This document shows, one piece after another, positions 1-6,749 of a stretch of DNA of 10,430 bases. Made by a program: the position numbers and the translations under genes. Each line of letters begins with the position of its first letter. The stretch's first letter is position 1. The notes under the pieces were generated by a model, which was not told where the DNA came from, did no database searches, and saw only the letters and a program-made list of their open reading frames with translations. Origin of the DNA: Desulfovibrio sp. (GTDB lineage: Bacteria; Desulfobacterota; Desulfovibrionia; Desulfovibrionales; Desulfovibrionaceae); NCBI GenBank assembly GCA_031255035.1, contig JAIRTI010000011.1, positions 1 to 10,430 on the forward strand. The letters run 5' to 3'.

Positions 1-752
1 TCGGGCACAAGCCCTTTGCTGACCAGCCAGAGCAGGAACTTGACGGCGGGATCGAGCAGGGGGTTCAGCTTGAGAGACTTTTCAAGGTTCTCGATGGCTT
101 TGGGAATATTCTGATCTTCAAAGTAGGCTCTGGCCATGTTGTAGAAGAGATTTTCGTCCCCGGCGGTCAGGGCCAGGGCGCGTTCATAATAGGTGACGGC
201 CTGGTCGATCATCTTGTTTTTGCGCAGCTTGATGCCGAATTCATTGAACAGGTGTTTGTTTTCCTCTTCAAAGGCGGCTTCAAGCCGCACCAGACGCCCA
301 AAAATATTTTCCGCCTTGGCGTTTTCCGCCCGCTCAAGATAGGTGATGCCCAGCCCGAAATTGGCCCTTATGTTATCCTCATCCACCTTCAGCGCGGTGT
401 TGTATTCCATTTCGGCGCTGTAGTATTCTTTGTTGGCCCTGTGCCTGTCCGCGCGCGCGATGGTTTTGTTGATTTCGTGCATCTTGGGGTACACGGTGGA
501 AGCATACATTTCGGGCTCGGGATTGAACGCCGAAAGAAAGCGCTCCCGCGTGACCAGCTTCTTCGGCCCCGAGGGTATGTAATTGGGGTTCAGCGGCTGG
601 ACCTCAAAAGAGCCGTCGTCTTGCTCTTCACAAAACCAGAACGCCTTTTGGATGGTTTTGCGCGTTGTAGTGCCCGTTCCGACCTTTTTGACCTCCTGGG
701 AGGAAAAAACGCCGCTGATACGGTCCTGTCTGGATGCGTCTTGTTGTGTCAT
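1..752 (-). CDS. TPR-repeat protein, C-terminus cut by window edge
   Basis: The frame is open from ATG at 752 to the left edge: 250 whole codons with no stop, so the 3' end lies outside the window. Residues 1-90 are a non-repeat head, rich in polar residues at first and then containing a KAFWFCEE stretch and a YIPSGPKKLVTRERFL stretch. From about residue 93 to the edge the protein is a run of helical repeats with TPR spacing: roughly 93-126, 127-160, 167-198 and 201-234, with typical pairs such as A..YY.AEMEYNTAL, QAVTYYERAL and KAIENLEKSLKLNP. No signal peptide or membrane segment is seen, so a cytoplasmic protein-interaction role is likely. The partner is unknown. An AGGGAC stretch a few bases upstream can serve as ribosome-binding site. 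The gene follows pyrF in the same direction after 172 nt, so it may be in the same transcript or have its own promoter. The family resemblance to Desulfovibrio TPR proteins is from memory. Confidence 0.85.
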   Translation of the reverse strand, partial: MTQQDASRQDRISGVFSSQEVKKVGTGTTTRKTIQKAFWFCEEQDDGSFEVQPLNPNYIPSGPKKLVTRERFLSAFNPEPEMYASTVYPKMHEINKTIARADRHRANKEYYSAEMEYNTALKVDEDNIRANFGLGITYLERAENAKAENIFGRLVRLEAAFEEENKHLFNEFGIKLRKNKMIDQAVTYYERALALTAGDENLFYNMARAYFEDQNIPKAIENLEKSLKLNPLLDPAVKFLLWLVSKGLVP

Positions 753-804
753 TCGCGTCCCTGCCGCATGGCTTGAGGAAAACAGGTGTCGGGATGGTGG
801 CGAT

Positions 805-827
805 AGGCCTGGATGCCGGGCCTTTTT
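805..827 (+). terminator. Possible intrinsic terminator-like hairpin facing the plus direction
   Basis: An 8-bp stem (AGGCCTGG at 805-812 with CCGGGCCT at 816-823, one G-T wobble) closes a 3-nt ATG loop. It is followed by a run of five T including the last stem base. Read on the plus strand this has the form of a weak Rho-independent terminator. Both neighbouring genes (pyrF and the TPR gene) are on the minus strand, where the same hairpin has no T-run after it. It would therefore stop only antisense transcripts, or it may be a chance structure in GC-rich DNA. Confidence 0.25.
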
Positions 828-924
828 CCGCCGTGTTCCGGCGCAAGCGTGCCGTTCGCTGTCGGCCTGCCGGGGGCCCTTATGGCGGACGGGCCGGAAA
901 GAACGTTTTTCGACATAGCGCCGC

Positions 925-1704
925 TCATAAGTCCGTCAAAGGCCGTGGGGCGGACAGCCTGCCAACCAGCCCGTCCCGCATGTTTTCAAGGGCCTCGGCC
1001 GCGGCCAGCGCCGGGTCTCCGGCTCTGGTGACGGCCCGGCCCATGACCAGAAAATCGGCGCCGGCGCGGACGGCTTCCTCCGGAGAACACACCCTTGCCT
1101 GATCGTCACAGGCGCCGCCGACCGGACGGATACCCGGACAGAGGCACAGAAATTCGTCCCCGCAGGCCCGTTTGACGGCGGATGCTTCGCGGCCCGAGCA
1201 GACCACCCCGTCAAGACCGGCCTCTTTGGCCGTCAGCGCCAGCTCGACCACGCGATCGAGCATGGCCCCGGCCGGGCCCTTCGCGCTGGTGAGGACCGTG
1301 ACGCCCATGAGAAGCGGCCCCTCGTCCGGAGGCAGCCCGGCCTCTTCACGGCCGTTCACGGCTTCGCGGCACATGGCAAGGCCGCCCGCGGCGTGCAGCG
1401 TGAGCATGCGCGCGCCAAGGCCGGAGGCGGAGCGAACCGCGCCCCGGACCGTATTGGGAATATCATGGTACTTCAGATCGAGAAACACCGCAAACCGCAT
1501 TTCACACAAAGCTTTTACCAAGGCCGGGCCTTCGGCGGTAAAAAGTTCAAGCCCCACCTTCATCCAAAGCGGCAGGTGGTTGAGGCGCGTGGCCAGGGCC
1601 AGGGCCTCGCCCGCCGTCGGCAGGTCAAGGGCGACGGCCAGAACCGGGTCCGAACCCGGAGGCTTCGGGCCTGCGAAATCGGGGAAAGCCGCGCCGGGGG
1701 CCAT
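925..1704 (-). CDS. pyrF: Orotidine 5'-phosphate decarboxylase
   Basis: Catalyses the last step of de novo UMP synthesis, OMP to UMP plus CO2, in the cytoplasm. The 259-residue product has the family core in order: VALD (Asp27) and MKVG (Lys49) of the first barrel strands; the catalytic D-x-K-x-x-D set in FLDLKYHDIPNTV (Asp76, Lys78, Asp81, with Asp81 normally supplied across the dimer); then CPGIRP and the phosphate-binding segment GADFLVMGRAVT near the C-terminus. The ATG at 1704 was chosen because a GGTGA ribosome-binding site lies 5 nt upstream and the conserved part starts soon after. The open frame runs on to 1827, but that extension lies inside gmk and looks like noise. A GTG at 1713 is a weaker alternative. 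The gene starts 13 nt after the gmk stop and is likely co-transcribed with it, putting purine and pyrimidine nucleotide enzymes side by side. Confidence 0.96.
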   Translation of the reverse strand: MAPGAAFPDFAGPKPPGSDPVLAVALDLPTAGEALALATRLNHLPLWMKVGLELFTAEGPALVKALCEMRFAVFLDLKYHDIPNTVRGAVRSASGLGARMLTLHAAGGLAMCREAVNGREEAGLPPDEGPLLMGVTVLTSAKGPAGAMLDRVVELALTAKEAGLDGVVCSGREASAVKRACGDEFLCLCPGIRPVGGACDDQARVCSPEEAVRAGADFLVMGRAVTRAGDPALAAAEALENMRDGLVGRLSAPRPLTDL

Positions 1705-1717
1705 GCCGCTCACCGCC

Positions 1718-2338
1718 TCACCACTCGCCCAGCAGGGCGTTGAGAAAACCCGGACGGCGCACCGGCGACAGGGTGGCGGCAATATAGAGCGCCCGCAGTT
1801 CCTGCCAGGCGGTATCCAGGTCGTCATTGATGATCCAACTGTTGAACCAATGGGCCTGGGCCAGTTCGCGGACCGCGGCCGAGAGACGCCTTGCGAGGCT
1901 CTCCTCGCTCTCGGTGCCGCGTTGGCGCAGACGGCGTTCCAACTCCTCGCGCGAGGGGGGCAGAATGAAGATGAGCCGCGCTCCGGGCACGGTCCTGCGT
2001 AATTGGGAGGCCCCCTGGACGTCTATGTCGAAGAGCAGGTCGCGGCCTTCGGAGAGCAGATCCCGTGTGGATTCGAGCGGGGTGCCGTAATAATTGCCGT
2101 GCACTTCGGCCCATTCGGCAAAAAAATCGGCGTCGCGGCGCCGTTTGAATTCGTCCCGGTCCAGAAACTCGTAGTCCCGGCCGTGGACCTCGTTGGCTCT
2201 GGGAGGACGGGTCGTGCAGGAAACGGAAAAGGCAAAGCGGGGAAATTCCTCAAGAAGCCGTTTGGTCAAGGTGGTCTTGCCCGTGCCCGAGGGGGCGCAG
2301 ATCACAAGGGCAATGCCGGAGCGCTGCTGCGAAATCAC
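1718..2338 (-). CDS. gmk: Guanylate kinase
   Basis: Phosphorylates GMP (and dGMP) to GDP with ATP, in the cytoplasm. The 206-residue product is of normal family length. The P-loop APSGTGKTT lies at residues 15-23. The guanylate kinase signature follows at about 42-59 (TTRPPR, then E, G, Y and FL in the expected spacing), with Arg44 in the GMP site. YGTPLE at 84-89 and [11 protein letters not shown] at 104-114 are also typical. The start is taken as GTG at 2338: it overlaps the upstream TGA stop of the remA-like gene as GTGA and gives the usual short lead before the P-loop strand. No ATG fits, and the frame upstream to 2674 runs antisense-like through two other genes with no kinase sequence. 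The 4-nt overlap suggests translational coupling to the remA-like gene. The order yicC, DUF370, gmk is widespread in bacteria. Confidence 0.96.
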   Translation of the reverse strand: MISQQRSGIALVICAPSGTGKTTLTKRLLEEFPRFAFSVSCTTRPPRANEVHGRDYEFLDRDEFKRRRDADFFAEWAEVHGNYYGTPLESTRDLLSEGRDLLFDIDVQGASQLRRTVPGARLIFILPPSREELERRLRQRGTESEESLARRLSAAVRELAQAHWFNSWIINDDLDTAWQELRALYIAATLSPVRRPGFLNALLGEW

Positions 2339-2592
2339 TCGTCGTCCTCCTGAAAGCGTTGGCGCATGGTTTCCGCCTGCACGGCGGACAGAATCACATG
2401 ATTGGAGTCGGTGACGACAAGAGATCGGGTTTTGCGCCCTTGCGTCGCGTCGATGAGCCGGCCGTCTTTTTTCGCGTCTTCCCGCAGCCGGCGCATGGGC
2501 GACGAAGTCGGGTTCACCACGGCCAGAACCCGCGAACTGACGACAAAATTGCCGAAGCCGAGATTGAGCAGTTGTCTGGACGTTCCGGCCAT
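2335..2592 (-). CDS. RemA-like DUF370 family protein
   Basis: A small 85-residue protein of the DUF370/RemA family. The family marks are [10 protein letters not shown] at 8-17, [14 protein letters not shown] at 25-40 and the highly conserved [11 protein letters not shown] at 46-56, followed by [10 protein letters not shown]. In Bacillus subtilis RemA is a DNA-binding regulator that activates biofilm-matrix operons. In Gram-negative bacteria its role is not established, so only the family is claimed here. The ATG at 2592 has a GGAG ribosome-binding site 6 nt upstream, inside the last codons of yicC, whose TAG stop is just 2 nt away. The stop overlaps the gmk GTG start. This tight placement means its output is tied to yicC and gmk. 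The last residues QEDDE form a short acidic tail. It could be a nucleic-acid-binding regulator. Its targets cannot be told from this sequence. Confidence 0.9.
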   Translation of the reverse strand: MAGTSRQLLNLGFGNFVVSSRVLAVVNPTSSPMRRLREDAKKDGRLIDATQGRKTRSLVVTDSNHVILSAVQAETMRQRFQEDDE

Positions 2593-2594
2593 GT

Positions 2595-3476
2595 CTACTC
2601 CACGTTTTGTACCTGTTCACGGCACTTTTCCAGCTCGTTCTTGATATCGACCACCAGGCGCGATACCTGCACATCCTGAATCTTGTTGCCGCAGGTGGTA
2701 ATTTCTCTGAAGCATTCCTGCATGGTGAAATCCAGCTTGCGTCCGGCGTCCTTGCCGGCCGCGAGAACTTCGCGCAAGCGCTCCAGGTGAACGCCCAGGC
2801 GGGTGAGTTCCTCGCTCACGTCGAGCTTGTCCGCCAGGAGCGTGATTTCCTGTAAAAAGCGGCCCTCGTCCAGTTCCTGACCGTGGCGGTCCAGTATTTC
2901 GTTCAGCCGTTCGCGCACGACGGCGAAGCGCTCTTCCTTGATTGCCGGCGCGCGCTCGCGAATGCGCTGCGCCCATTCGTCGATGCGCAGCAGGCGGGTC
3001 AGGATGTCCTTTTCCAGGGCCTTGCCTTCGGCCGCGCGCGACTCGTTCCAGTCGTCAAGGGCGCTGACCAGGCCCTTTTCCAGACTCTGGTGCAGGGCGT
3101 CGTCCGACTCGGGCAGGGCCTCCTGCCAGAGGAAGGAAAGGCCGAGCAGCCGGGTGTAGTCCGGCTTGAATTCGTCCCCGCGTGAGGCCGCCAGGGATTG
3201 CAGCGCTTCGAGCATGGCGTCGGCCTGGTTTTCGTTGAAACTGACCTCGCCTGAAGCGCCGCCCCCGCTCTGGAGATACAGGGATATTTCCAGGCGTCCT
3301 CTCGAAGCCGCGGACTTAACCAGCTTTTCCAGGACCGGCTCCAGGGCCCTGGCTTCGGCCGGCAGCCGCCAGCGGATGTCCAGGTGCCGTCCGTTCACGC
3401 TGCGCACTTCCCAGACCTGCGTCCATTGCTCTTCTTCCAGAAAGCACCGGCCGAAACCGGTCATGCTGCGTATCAT
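2595..3476 (-). CDS. yicC: YicC/YloC family endoribonuclease
   Basis: A 293-residue protein with both halves of the YicC family. The N-terminal domain opens with the hallmark [10 protein letters not shown] and contains the [18 protein letters not shown] stretch at about 22-39. The C-terminal DUF1732 domain ends with [20 protein letters not shown] and then a helix closing in [11 protein letters not shown], which is the family's typical ending. E. coli YicC and B. subtilis YloC are described as endoribonucleases involved in RNA turnover. That function is carried over here by family. The ATG at 3476 has an AAAGGA ribosome-binding site 6 nt upstream and starts exactly at the conserved N-terminus. 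An in-frame start at 3596 would overlap aroC and adds 40 residues of low-complexity sequence, so it was rejected. The gene lies 67 nt after aroC with no terminator seen between them, and 2 nt before the remA-like gene. Confidence 0.94.
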   Translation of the reverse strand: MIRSMTGFGRCFLEEEQWTQVWEVRSVNGRHLDIRWRLPAEARALEPVLEKLVKSAASRGRLEISLYLQSGGGASGEVSFNENQADAMLEALQSLAASRGDEFKPDYTRLLGLSFLWQEALPESDDALHQSLEKGLVSALDDWNESRAAEGKALEKDILTRLLRIDEWAQRIRERAPAIKEERFAVVRERLNEILDRHGQELDEGRFLQEITLLADKLDVSEELTRLGVHLERLREVLAAGKDAGRKLDFTMQECFREITTCGNKIQDVQVSRLVVDIKNELEKCREQVQNVE

Positions 3477-3543
3477 GGCTTGTCCTTTGGCCGTTGCGGG
3501 TCCGTCGGAGATGATTGCCTGGCGCCTGCCGCCGGGGCGGGCG

Positions 3544-4686
3544 TCACCAGCCGCCCTCCGCCCGCGCGGCGCGGTGCAGGAGGAGGAGATCGGCAACGCT
3601 CAGGGCGGCCATGGCCTTGAGCACGGGAACGATGCGGGGGATGGAGGATACGTCGTGCCGCCCACGGATGCGGATTAGCCGGGCTTCCCCGCTGTCGGTG
3701 ATGGTTCTCTGCTCTCTGCCGATGGAGGAAATGGGCTTGATGGCCGCCGTGACCACCACGGGCGCTCCGGAACTCATTCCGCCCAGCACGCCGCCCATGT
3801 TGTTCGAGGCAAAGGCGTATCCGGCGCCGCCCGGCAGGGTTCCGGCGGCCGCTATGACCTTTTCCTCCATGGCGGCGGCGCCCGGCAGGATGGCGTCGTT
3901 GCTGTCGCTTCCCCACATGTGCGGCATTTCCGCGCCTTTGCCGAAATAGACGCCCTTGACCGTGCCCACGCCCATGAAGGCGTAAGCGAGGCGCGCGTCC
4001 AGCTTATCGAAAACCGGTTCGCCGATTCCGGCGGGCAGGCCGTGCACTTCCACTCTGACCCGGCCGCCAAGAGTGTCGCCCTCGTTGCGCGCCGAAAGAG
4101 CCATGGCGTCCCAGGCGGCGACGGCATTGTCGTCAGGACTGAACCATGGCCTGTCCTGCGCGCCGGCGATATCGGTCAAGGGGGCGGTAATGCCCCCCAA
4201 CTCCAGCGTGCAGGCCTGAAGAGATATGCCCTGCGTTCGCAAAAACCTGGCGGCAATGGCCCCGCCGGCGACGCGGCTCAGGGTTTCCCTGCCGGAGGCC
4301 CGGCCGCCGCCGCGATAATCCCGTATGCCGTACTTGATCAAAAAGGGCAGGTCGGCATGGCCCGGCCTGAGTATTTGCGACAACTCAGCATAATCCTTGG
4401 AGATTACATCAGTGTTCTCGACATGAAAGGCGATAGGCGTGCCGGTGGTTTTACCCTCAAAAAGGCCGGACAGAATGCGGACCCGATCTTTTTCGCTCCG
4501 GGCCGTGGAGGCCTTGCCGCCCTTGCCGAGCGCGCCGGGACGGCGCTGATTCAGAGCGGCCTGCAGGTCTTCTTCCGCAAGTTCAAGGCCGGCCGGGCAG
4601 CCGTCAACAACGCCTCCGACGCCGGGGCCGTGGGATTCGCCATAGGTGGTCAGGCGAAAAATGCGGCCTATGCTGTTACTGGTCAT
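3544..4686 (-). CDS. aroC: Chorismate synthase
   Basis: Makes chorismate from EPSP by anti-1,4-elimination of phosphate, using reduced FMN, as the last step of the shikimate pathway. The 380-residue protein has the family motifs in order: FRLTTYGESHGPGVGG at 10-25 with active-site His19; RRPG at 48-51; RPGHADLPF at 108-116 with His110; the FMN-site segment GGGRASGRET at 126-135; and RGRHDVSSIPRIVPV at 341-355 with Asp345. The start ATG at 4686 is preferred over the in-frame ATG at 4692. The AAGGA ribosome-binding site lies 5 nt before 4686 but touches 4692, and starting at 4686 places the N-terminus as in other bacterial chorismate synthases. The start region lies inside a 19-bp tandem duplication shared with the end of aroK. 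It follows aroK by 8 nt. Confidence 0.96.
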   Translation of the reverse strand: MTSNSIGRIFRLTTYGESHGPGVGGVVDGCPAGLELAEEDLQAALNQRRPGALGKGGKASTARSEKDRVRILSGLFEGKTTGTPIAFHVENTDVISKDYAELSQILRPGHADLPFLIKYGIRDYRGGGRASGRETLSRVAGGAIAARFLRTQGISLQACTLELGGITAPLTDIAGAQDRPWFSPDDNAVAAWDAMALSARNEGDTLGGRVRVEVHGLPAGIGEPVFDKLDARLAYAFMGVGTVKGVYFGKGAEMPHMWGSDSNDAILPGAAAMEEKVIAAAGTLPGGAGYAFASNNMGGVLGGMSSGAPVVVTAAIKPISSIGREQRTITDSGEARLIRIRGRHDVSSIPRIVPVLKAMAALSVADLLLLHRAARAEGGW

Positions 4687-4713
4687 GCTCATCCTTACTG
4701 GTCATGCTCATCC
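4676..4713. repeat. Perfect 19-bp tandem duplication at the aroK/aroC joint
   Basis: Two identical 19-bp units lie head to tail at 4676-4694 and 4695-4713. On the coding (minus) strand each unit holds a GGATGAGCATG core, so the ribosome-binding site and two start codons are present twice. The upstream copy forms the last codons and TAA stop of aroK (4697-4695). The downstream copy holds the aroC start. With one copy, aroK and aroC would overlap. With two they are 8 nt apart. The duplicated ATG at 4705, which has an AGAAGG site before it, now opens a nine-codon frame ending at TAA 4678-4676. That stop lies just past the real aroC start at 4686. Confidence 0.93.
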
Positions 4714-5261
4714 TTCTGGTTCCGGCTTTGCGCGTCCGGGAGCGCCCACAGCCGTCTGACAAGATCCGCGAGGCCCAGGGCCACGTCCGGCGCGGGCCGC
4801 GCCGCGTCCAGACAATGGGAGGCCAGGGCGCGGTACAGAGGCTCGCGCTCCTCAGCGGTGTCATGAACGGCCAGCGGCGGACGCTGGCCCGCTTTGGGGC
4901 AGCGGCTCAGGCGTTCGTCACGGCAGGCGGCCGGGGCCACCAGATACACCACGAAGCCCGAGGCCGTCATCATCCGTTTGTTGTCGTCGGACAGTATCGC
5001 GCCGCCGCCGGTGGCGATAATGGCCCCGGGCCTGGCGCAGGCGGCCAGGATTTTGCTTTCCAGGTCGCGGAAAGACGGCCAGCCCCGGCTTTCGACAATG
5101 GCCTCAATGCTTTGCCCCGCTTCGGCTTCCACCAGACAATCCGTATCAAAAAAAACGGCCTTCAATTCCCCGGCGGCCATCGCGCCGATGGTGCTTTTCC
5201 CGCAGCCGCGCGGGCCGATCAGGAATACCGGCGCGCCGGGGCCGTCCGTAGCGGATGTCAT
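4695..5261 (-). CDS. aroK: Shikimate kinase
   Basis: Transfers phosphate from ATP to the 3-hydroxyl of shikimate, in the cytoplasm. The 188-residue product carries the Walker A motif GPRGCGKST at 16-24, the shikimate-binding DTD (Asp39, Asp41) after FF, Arg65 in SFRDLE, the GGG turn at 85-87, the lid arginine in QRPPL (Arg127), and a PLYR segment with Arg144. The order and spacing match shikimate kinase rather than gluconate kinase. ATG at 5261 shares one base with the TGA stop of serS (TGATG). A TTG one codon upstream at 5264 is possible but less likely. The ribosome-binding site is weak, so translation probably depends on coupling to serS. The C-terminus ends in a charged tail (NQKDEHDQ) whose last codons lie in the tandem duplication next to aroC. 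The product feeds the pathway step two enzymes before the neighbouring chorismate synthase. Confidence 0.94.
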   Translation of the reverse strand: MTSATDGPGAPVFLIGPRGCGKSTIGAMAAGELKAVFFDTDCLVEAEAGQSIEAIVESRGWPSFRDLESKILAACARPGAIIATGGGAILSDDNKRMMTASGFVVYLVAPAACRDERLSRCPKAGQRPPLAVHDTAEEREPLYRALASHCLDAARPAPDVALGLADLVRRLWALPDAQSRNQKDEHDQ

Positions 5262-6547
5262 CAATCACGTCCCGGCGGGGCGATGCGCGAAACGCCGTCC
5301 ATATAGGGCCGTAAGGCTTCCGGAAGAAGGACCGAGCCGTCTTCCTGCTGGCCGTTTTCCAGCAAGGCCACCAGCGTCCTGCCGACCGCGAGGCCCGAGC
5401 CGTTCAAGGTATGGAGAAACTCCGGTTTGCCGCCGCCGCGCGGGCGATAGCGAAGATTGGCGCGTCTGGCCTGGAAATCCTCGCAATTGGAGCAGGAGGA
5501 AATCTCTCTGTACCTGTTTTGTCCCGGCAGCCAGACTTCAAGGTCGTAGGTTTTGGCCGAGGCGAAGCCCATGTCGCCGGTGCACAGGGTAATGACGCGG
5601 TACGGCAGTTCAAGACGCCGCAACAGGGCTTCGGCGTGGGTCCGCATCAGGTCCAGGGCCTCGTAGGACGCGCCGGGCAGGCTGTAACGCACCATTTCCA
5701 CCTTGGTGAACTGGTGCATGCGGATAAGCCCGCGCGTATCCTTGCCGTAACTGCCGGCTTCGGAGCGGAAGCAGGGCGTCTGGGCGGTAAAGGCCAGGGG
5801 CAGGTCCGATTCGTCAAGAATCTCGCCGGAATGTATGTTGGTCAGCGGCACTTCGGCCGTGGGAATCAGGAAATAGTCCCAGCCGTCGATTTTGAAAAGG
5901 TCCTCGGCGAATTTCGGCAGGTTCCCGGTGCCGGTCATGGTTTCCCGGTTGACCATCAGGGGCGTGAGCATTTCCATGTAGCCGTGCTCGCGCGTCTGGA
6001 TATCCAGAAAGAAATTGACCAGGGCCCGTTCCAGCCGGGCCGCCCAGCCTTTGTAAAGCACAAAGCGGCTGCCCGCGAGTTTCGCGCCCCGCTCGAAATC
6101 GAGCCCGCCGAGGCGTTCGTCCAGTTCCCAATGCTCTTTGGGCGGAAAAGAAAAGTCGCGGGGCGCGCCCCAGCGGTGCAGTTCGACGTTGTCGTCTTCG
6201 CTGCGCCCGACCGGCACGCTGGCGTGAGGGATGTTGGGCACGCCGAGCATCCAGTCCGTGAGCGCGTCCTGCGCGTCCTCAAGTTCCTTGTCCAGGATTT
6301 TAATGCGGGAGTTGACCGTTGCCATGCGCTCGATGAGAGGCGCGGCGTCTTCGCCGCTCTTTTTTCTTTTAGCCACGTCGGCGGACACGGCATTGCGCTC
6401 TTTTTTCAGGGCTTCGGCCTCACCGATAAGGGCGCGCCGACGTTCGTCCATGGACTTAAAGTCCGCCACGTCAAGGGGCGAGCCCCGTTTGACCAGGGCT
6501 TCGGCTGCTGTCCCCGGTTCGCGTTGGAGGAGTTTGAGATCGAGCAT
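5261..6547 (-). CDS. serS: Seryl-tRNA synthetase
   Basis: Charges tRNA-Ser (and tRNA-Sec where present) with serine in the cytoplasm. The 428-residue product has normal family length. Residues 1-100 form the N-terminal tRNA-binding arm with a long charged helical pair (about 30-96). The class II catalytic core follows: TAEVPLTN at 230-237, motif 2 in [16 protein letters not shown] at 259-274 with EM at 284-285, the [15 protein letters not shown] segment at 348-362, and motif 3 in [18 protein letters not shown] at 381-398. ATG at 6547 was chosen because an AAGGAG ribosome-binding site lies 5 nt upstream and MLDLKLL is the usual N-terminus. The open frame back to 6658 is not supported. It is the first gene of the minus-strand run, with a 202-nt region upstream that must hold its promoter, and its stop overlaps the aroK start by one base. 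Confidence 0.97.
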   Translation of the reverse strand: MLDLKLLQREPGTAAEALVKRGSPLDVADFKSMDERRRALIGEAEALKKERNAVSADVAKRKKSGEDAAPLIERMATVNSRIKILDKELEDAQDALTDWMLGVPNIPHASVPVGRSEDDNVELHRWGAPRDFSFPPKEHWELDERLGGLDFERGAKLAGSRFVLYKGWAARLERALVNFFLDIQTREHGYMEMLTPLMVNRETMTGTGNLPKFAEDLFKIDGWDYFLIPTAEVPLTNIHSGEILDESDLPLAFTAQTPCFRSEAGSYGKDTRGLIRMHQFTKVEMVRYSLPGASYEALDLMRTHAEALLRRLELPYRVITLCTGDMGFASAKTYDLEVWLPGQNRYREISSCSNCEDFQARRANLRYRPRGGGKPEFLHTLNGSGLAVGRTLVALLENGQQEDGSVLLPEALRPYMDGVSRIAPPGRD

Positions 6548-6589
6548 GCTGTCTCCTTGGCGGCCATGCGGTCTCGGCCGTCGGGAGGC

Positions 6590-6618
6590 AGCATACACGC
6601 TGACGCGAAAAACTTCCA
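6590..6618 (-). promoter_or_regulatory. Candidate serS promoter
   Basis: On the minus strand, TATGCT (6595-6590) resembles a sigma-70 -10 box (four of six bases). TGGAAG (6618-6613) lies 17 nt upstream as a poor -35 box. The predicted transcript would have a short leader of about 35 nt before the serS ATG. No T-box-like leader or terminator hairpin is seen between this site and serS. The match is weak and rests on position and spacing only. Confidence 0.25.
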
Positions 6619-6657
6619 GAAAAACAGGAGCCGTCAACCGCGCAAAGTCCTTCGGCA

Positions 6658-6686
6658 TTGACTTTCGTTCAAGGCTTCACTATTCC
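6658..6686 (+). promoter_or_regulatory. Candidate promoter of the kdnB-like cassette
   Basis: TTGACT (6658-6663) matches five of six bases of a sigma-70 -35 box. A TATTCC (6681-6686) with 17-nt spacing is a weak -10 box (three of six). The start of transcription would fall near 6693, about 57 nt before the ATG at 6750. The -35 half is convincing but the -10 half is not, so an activator may be needed or the site may be wrong. No other better pair was found in the region. Confidence 0.27.
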
Positions 6687-6749
6687 CGTCAATAGCGGCG
6701 CTTTCTTCGTATGGCGGCGCGCACACATCAATTCAGGAGCAGGAATCCC

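Noticed and set aside
628..846. 72-residue minus-strand frame across the start of the TPR gene
   Set aside because: It overlaps the TPR gene in another frame, has no recognisable domain, and the TPR frame has clear repeat structure and its own ribosome-binding site.
2339..2674. N-terminal extension of gmk to an ATG at 2674
   Set aside because: It would cover the whole remA-like gene in another frame and the end of yicC. The extra sequence is not kinase-like, and the GTG at 2338 fits the overlap with the preceding stop.
3477..3543. Gap between aroC and yicC as a terminator or separate promoter
   Set aside because: The 67 nt are GC-rich with a GGCGCC palindrome, but there is no stem with a T-run and no good -35/-10 pair, so read-through is the simpler reading.
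6548..6658. N-terminal extension of serS to 6658
   Set aside because: The standard seryl-tRNA synthetase N-terminus starts at 6547 behind a strong AAGGAG site, and the extension lies in the promoter region.
5411..6661. Long plus-strand open frame opposite serS, and similar ones opposite aroC (3919-4866) and pyrF (1172-2002)
   Set aside because: They lie fully antisense to genes with clear family motifs, have no recognisable domain, and arise because stop codons are rare in GC-rich DNA.
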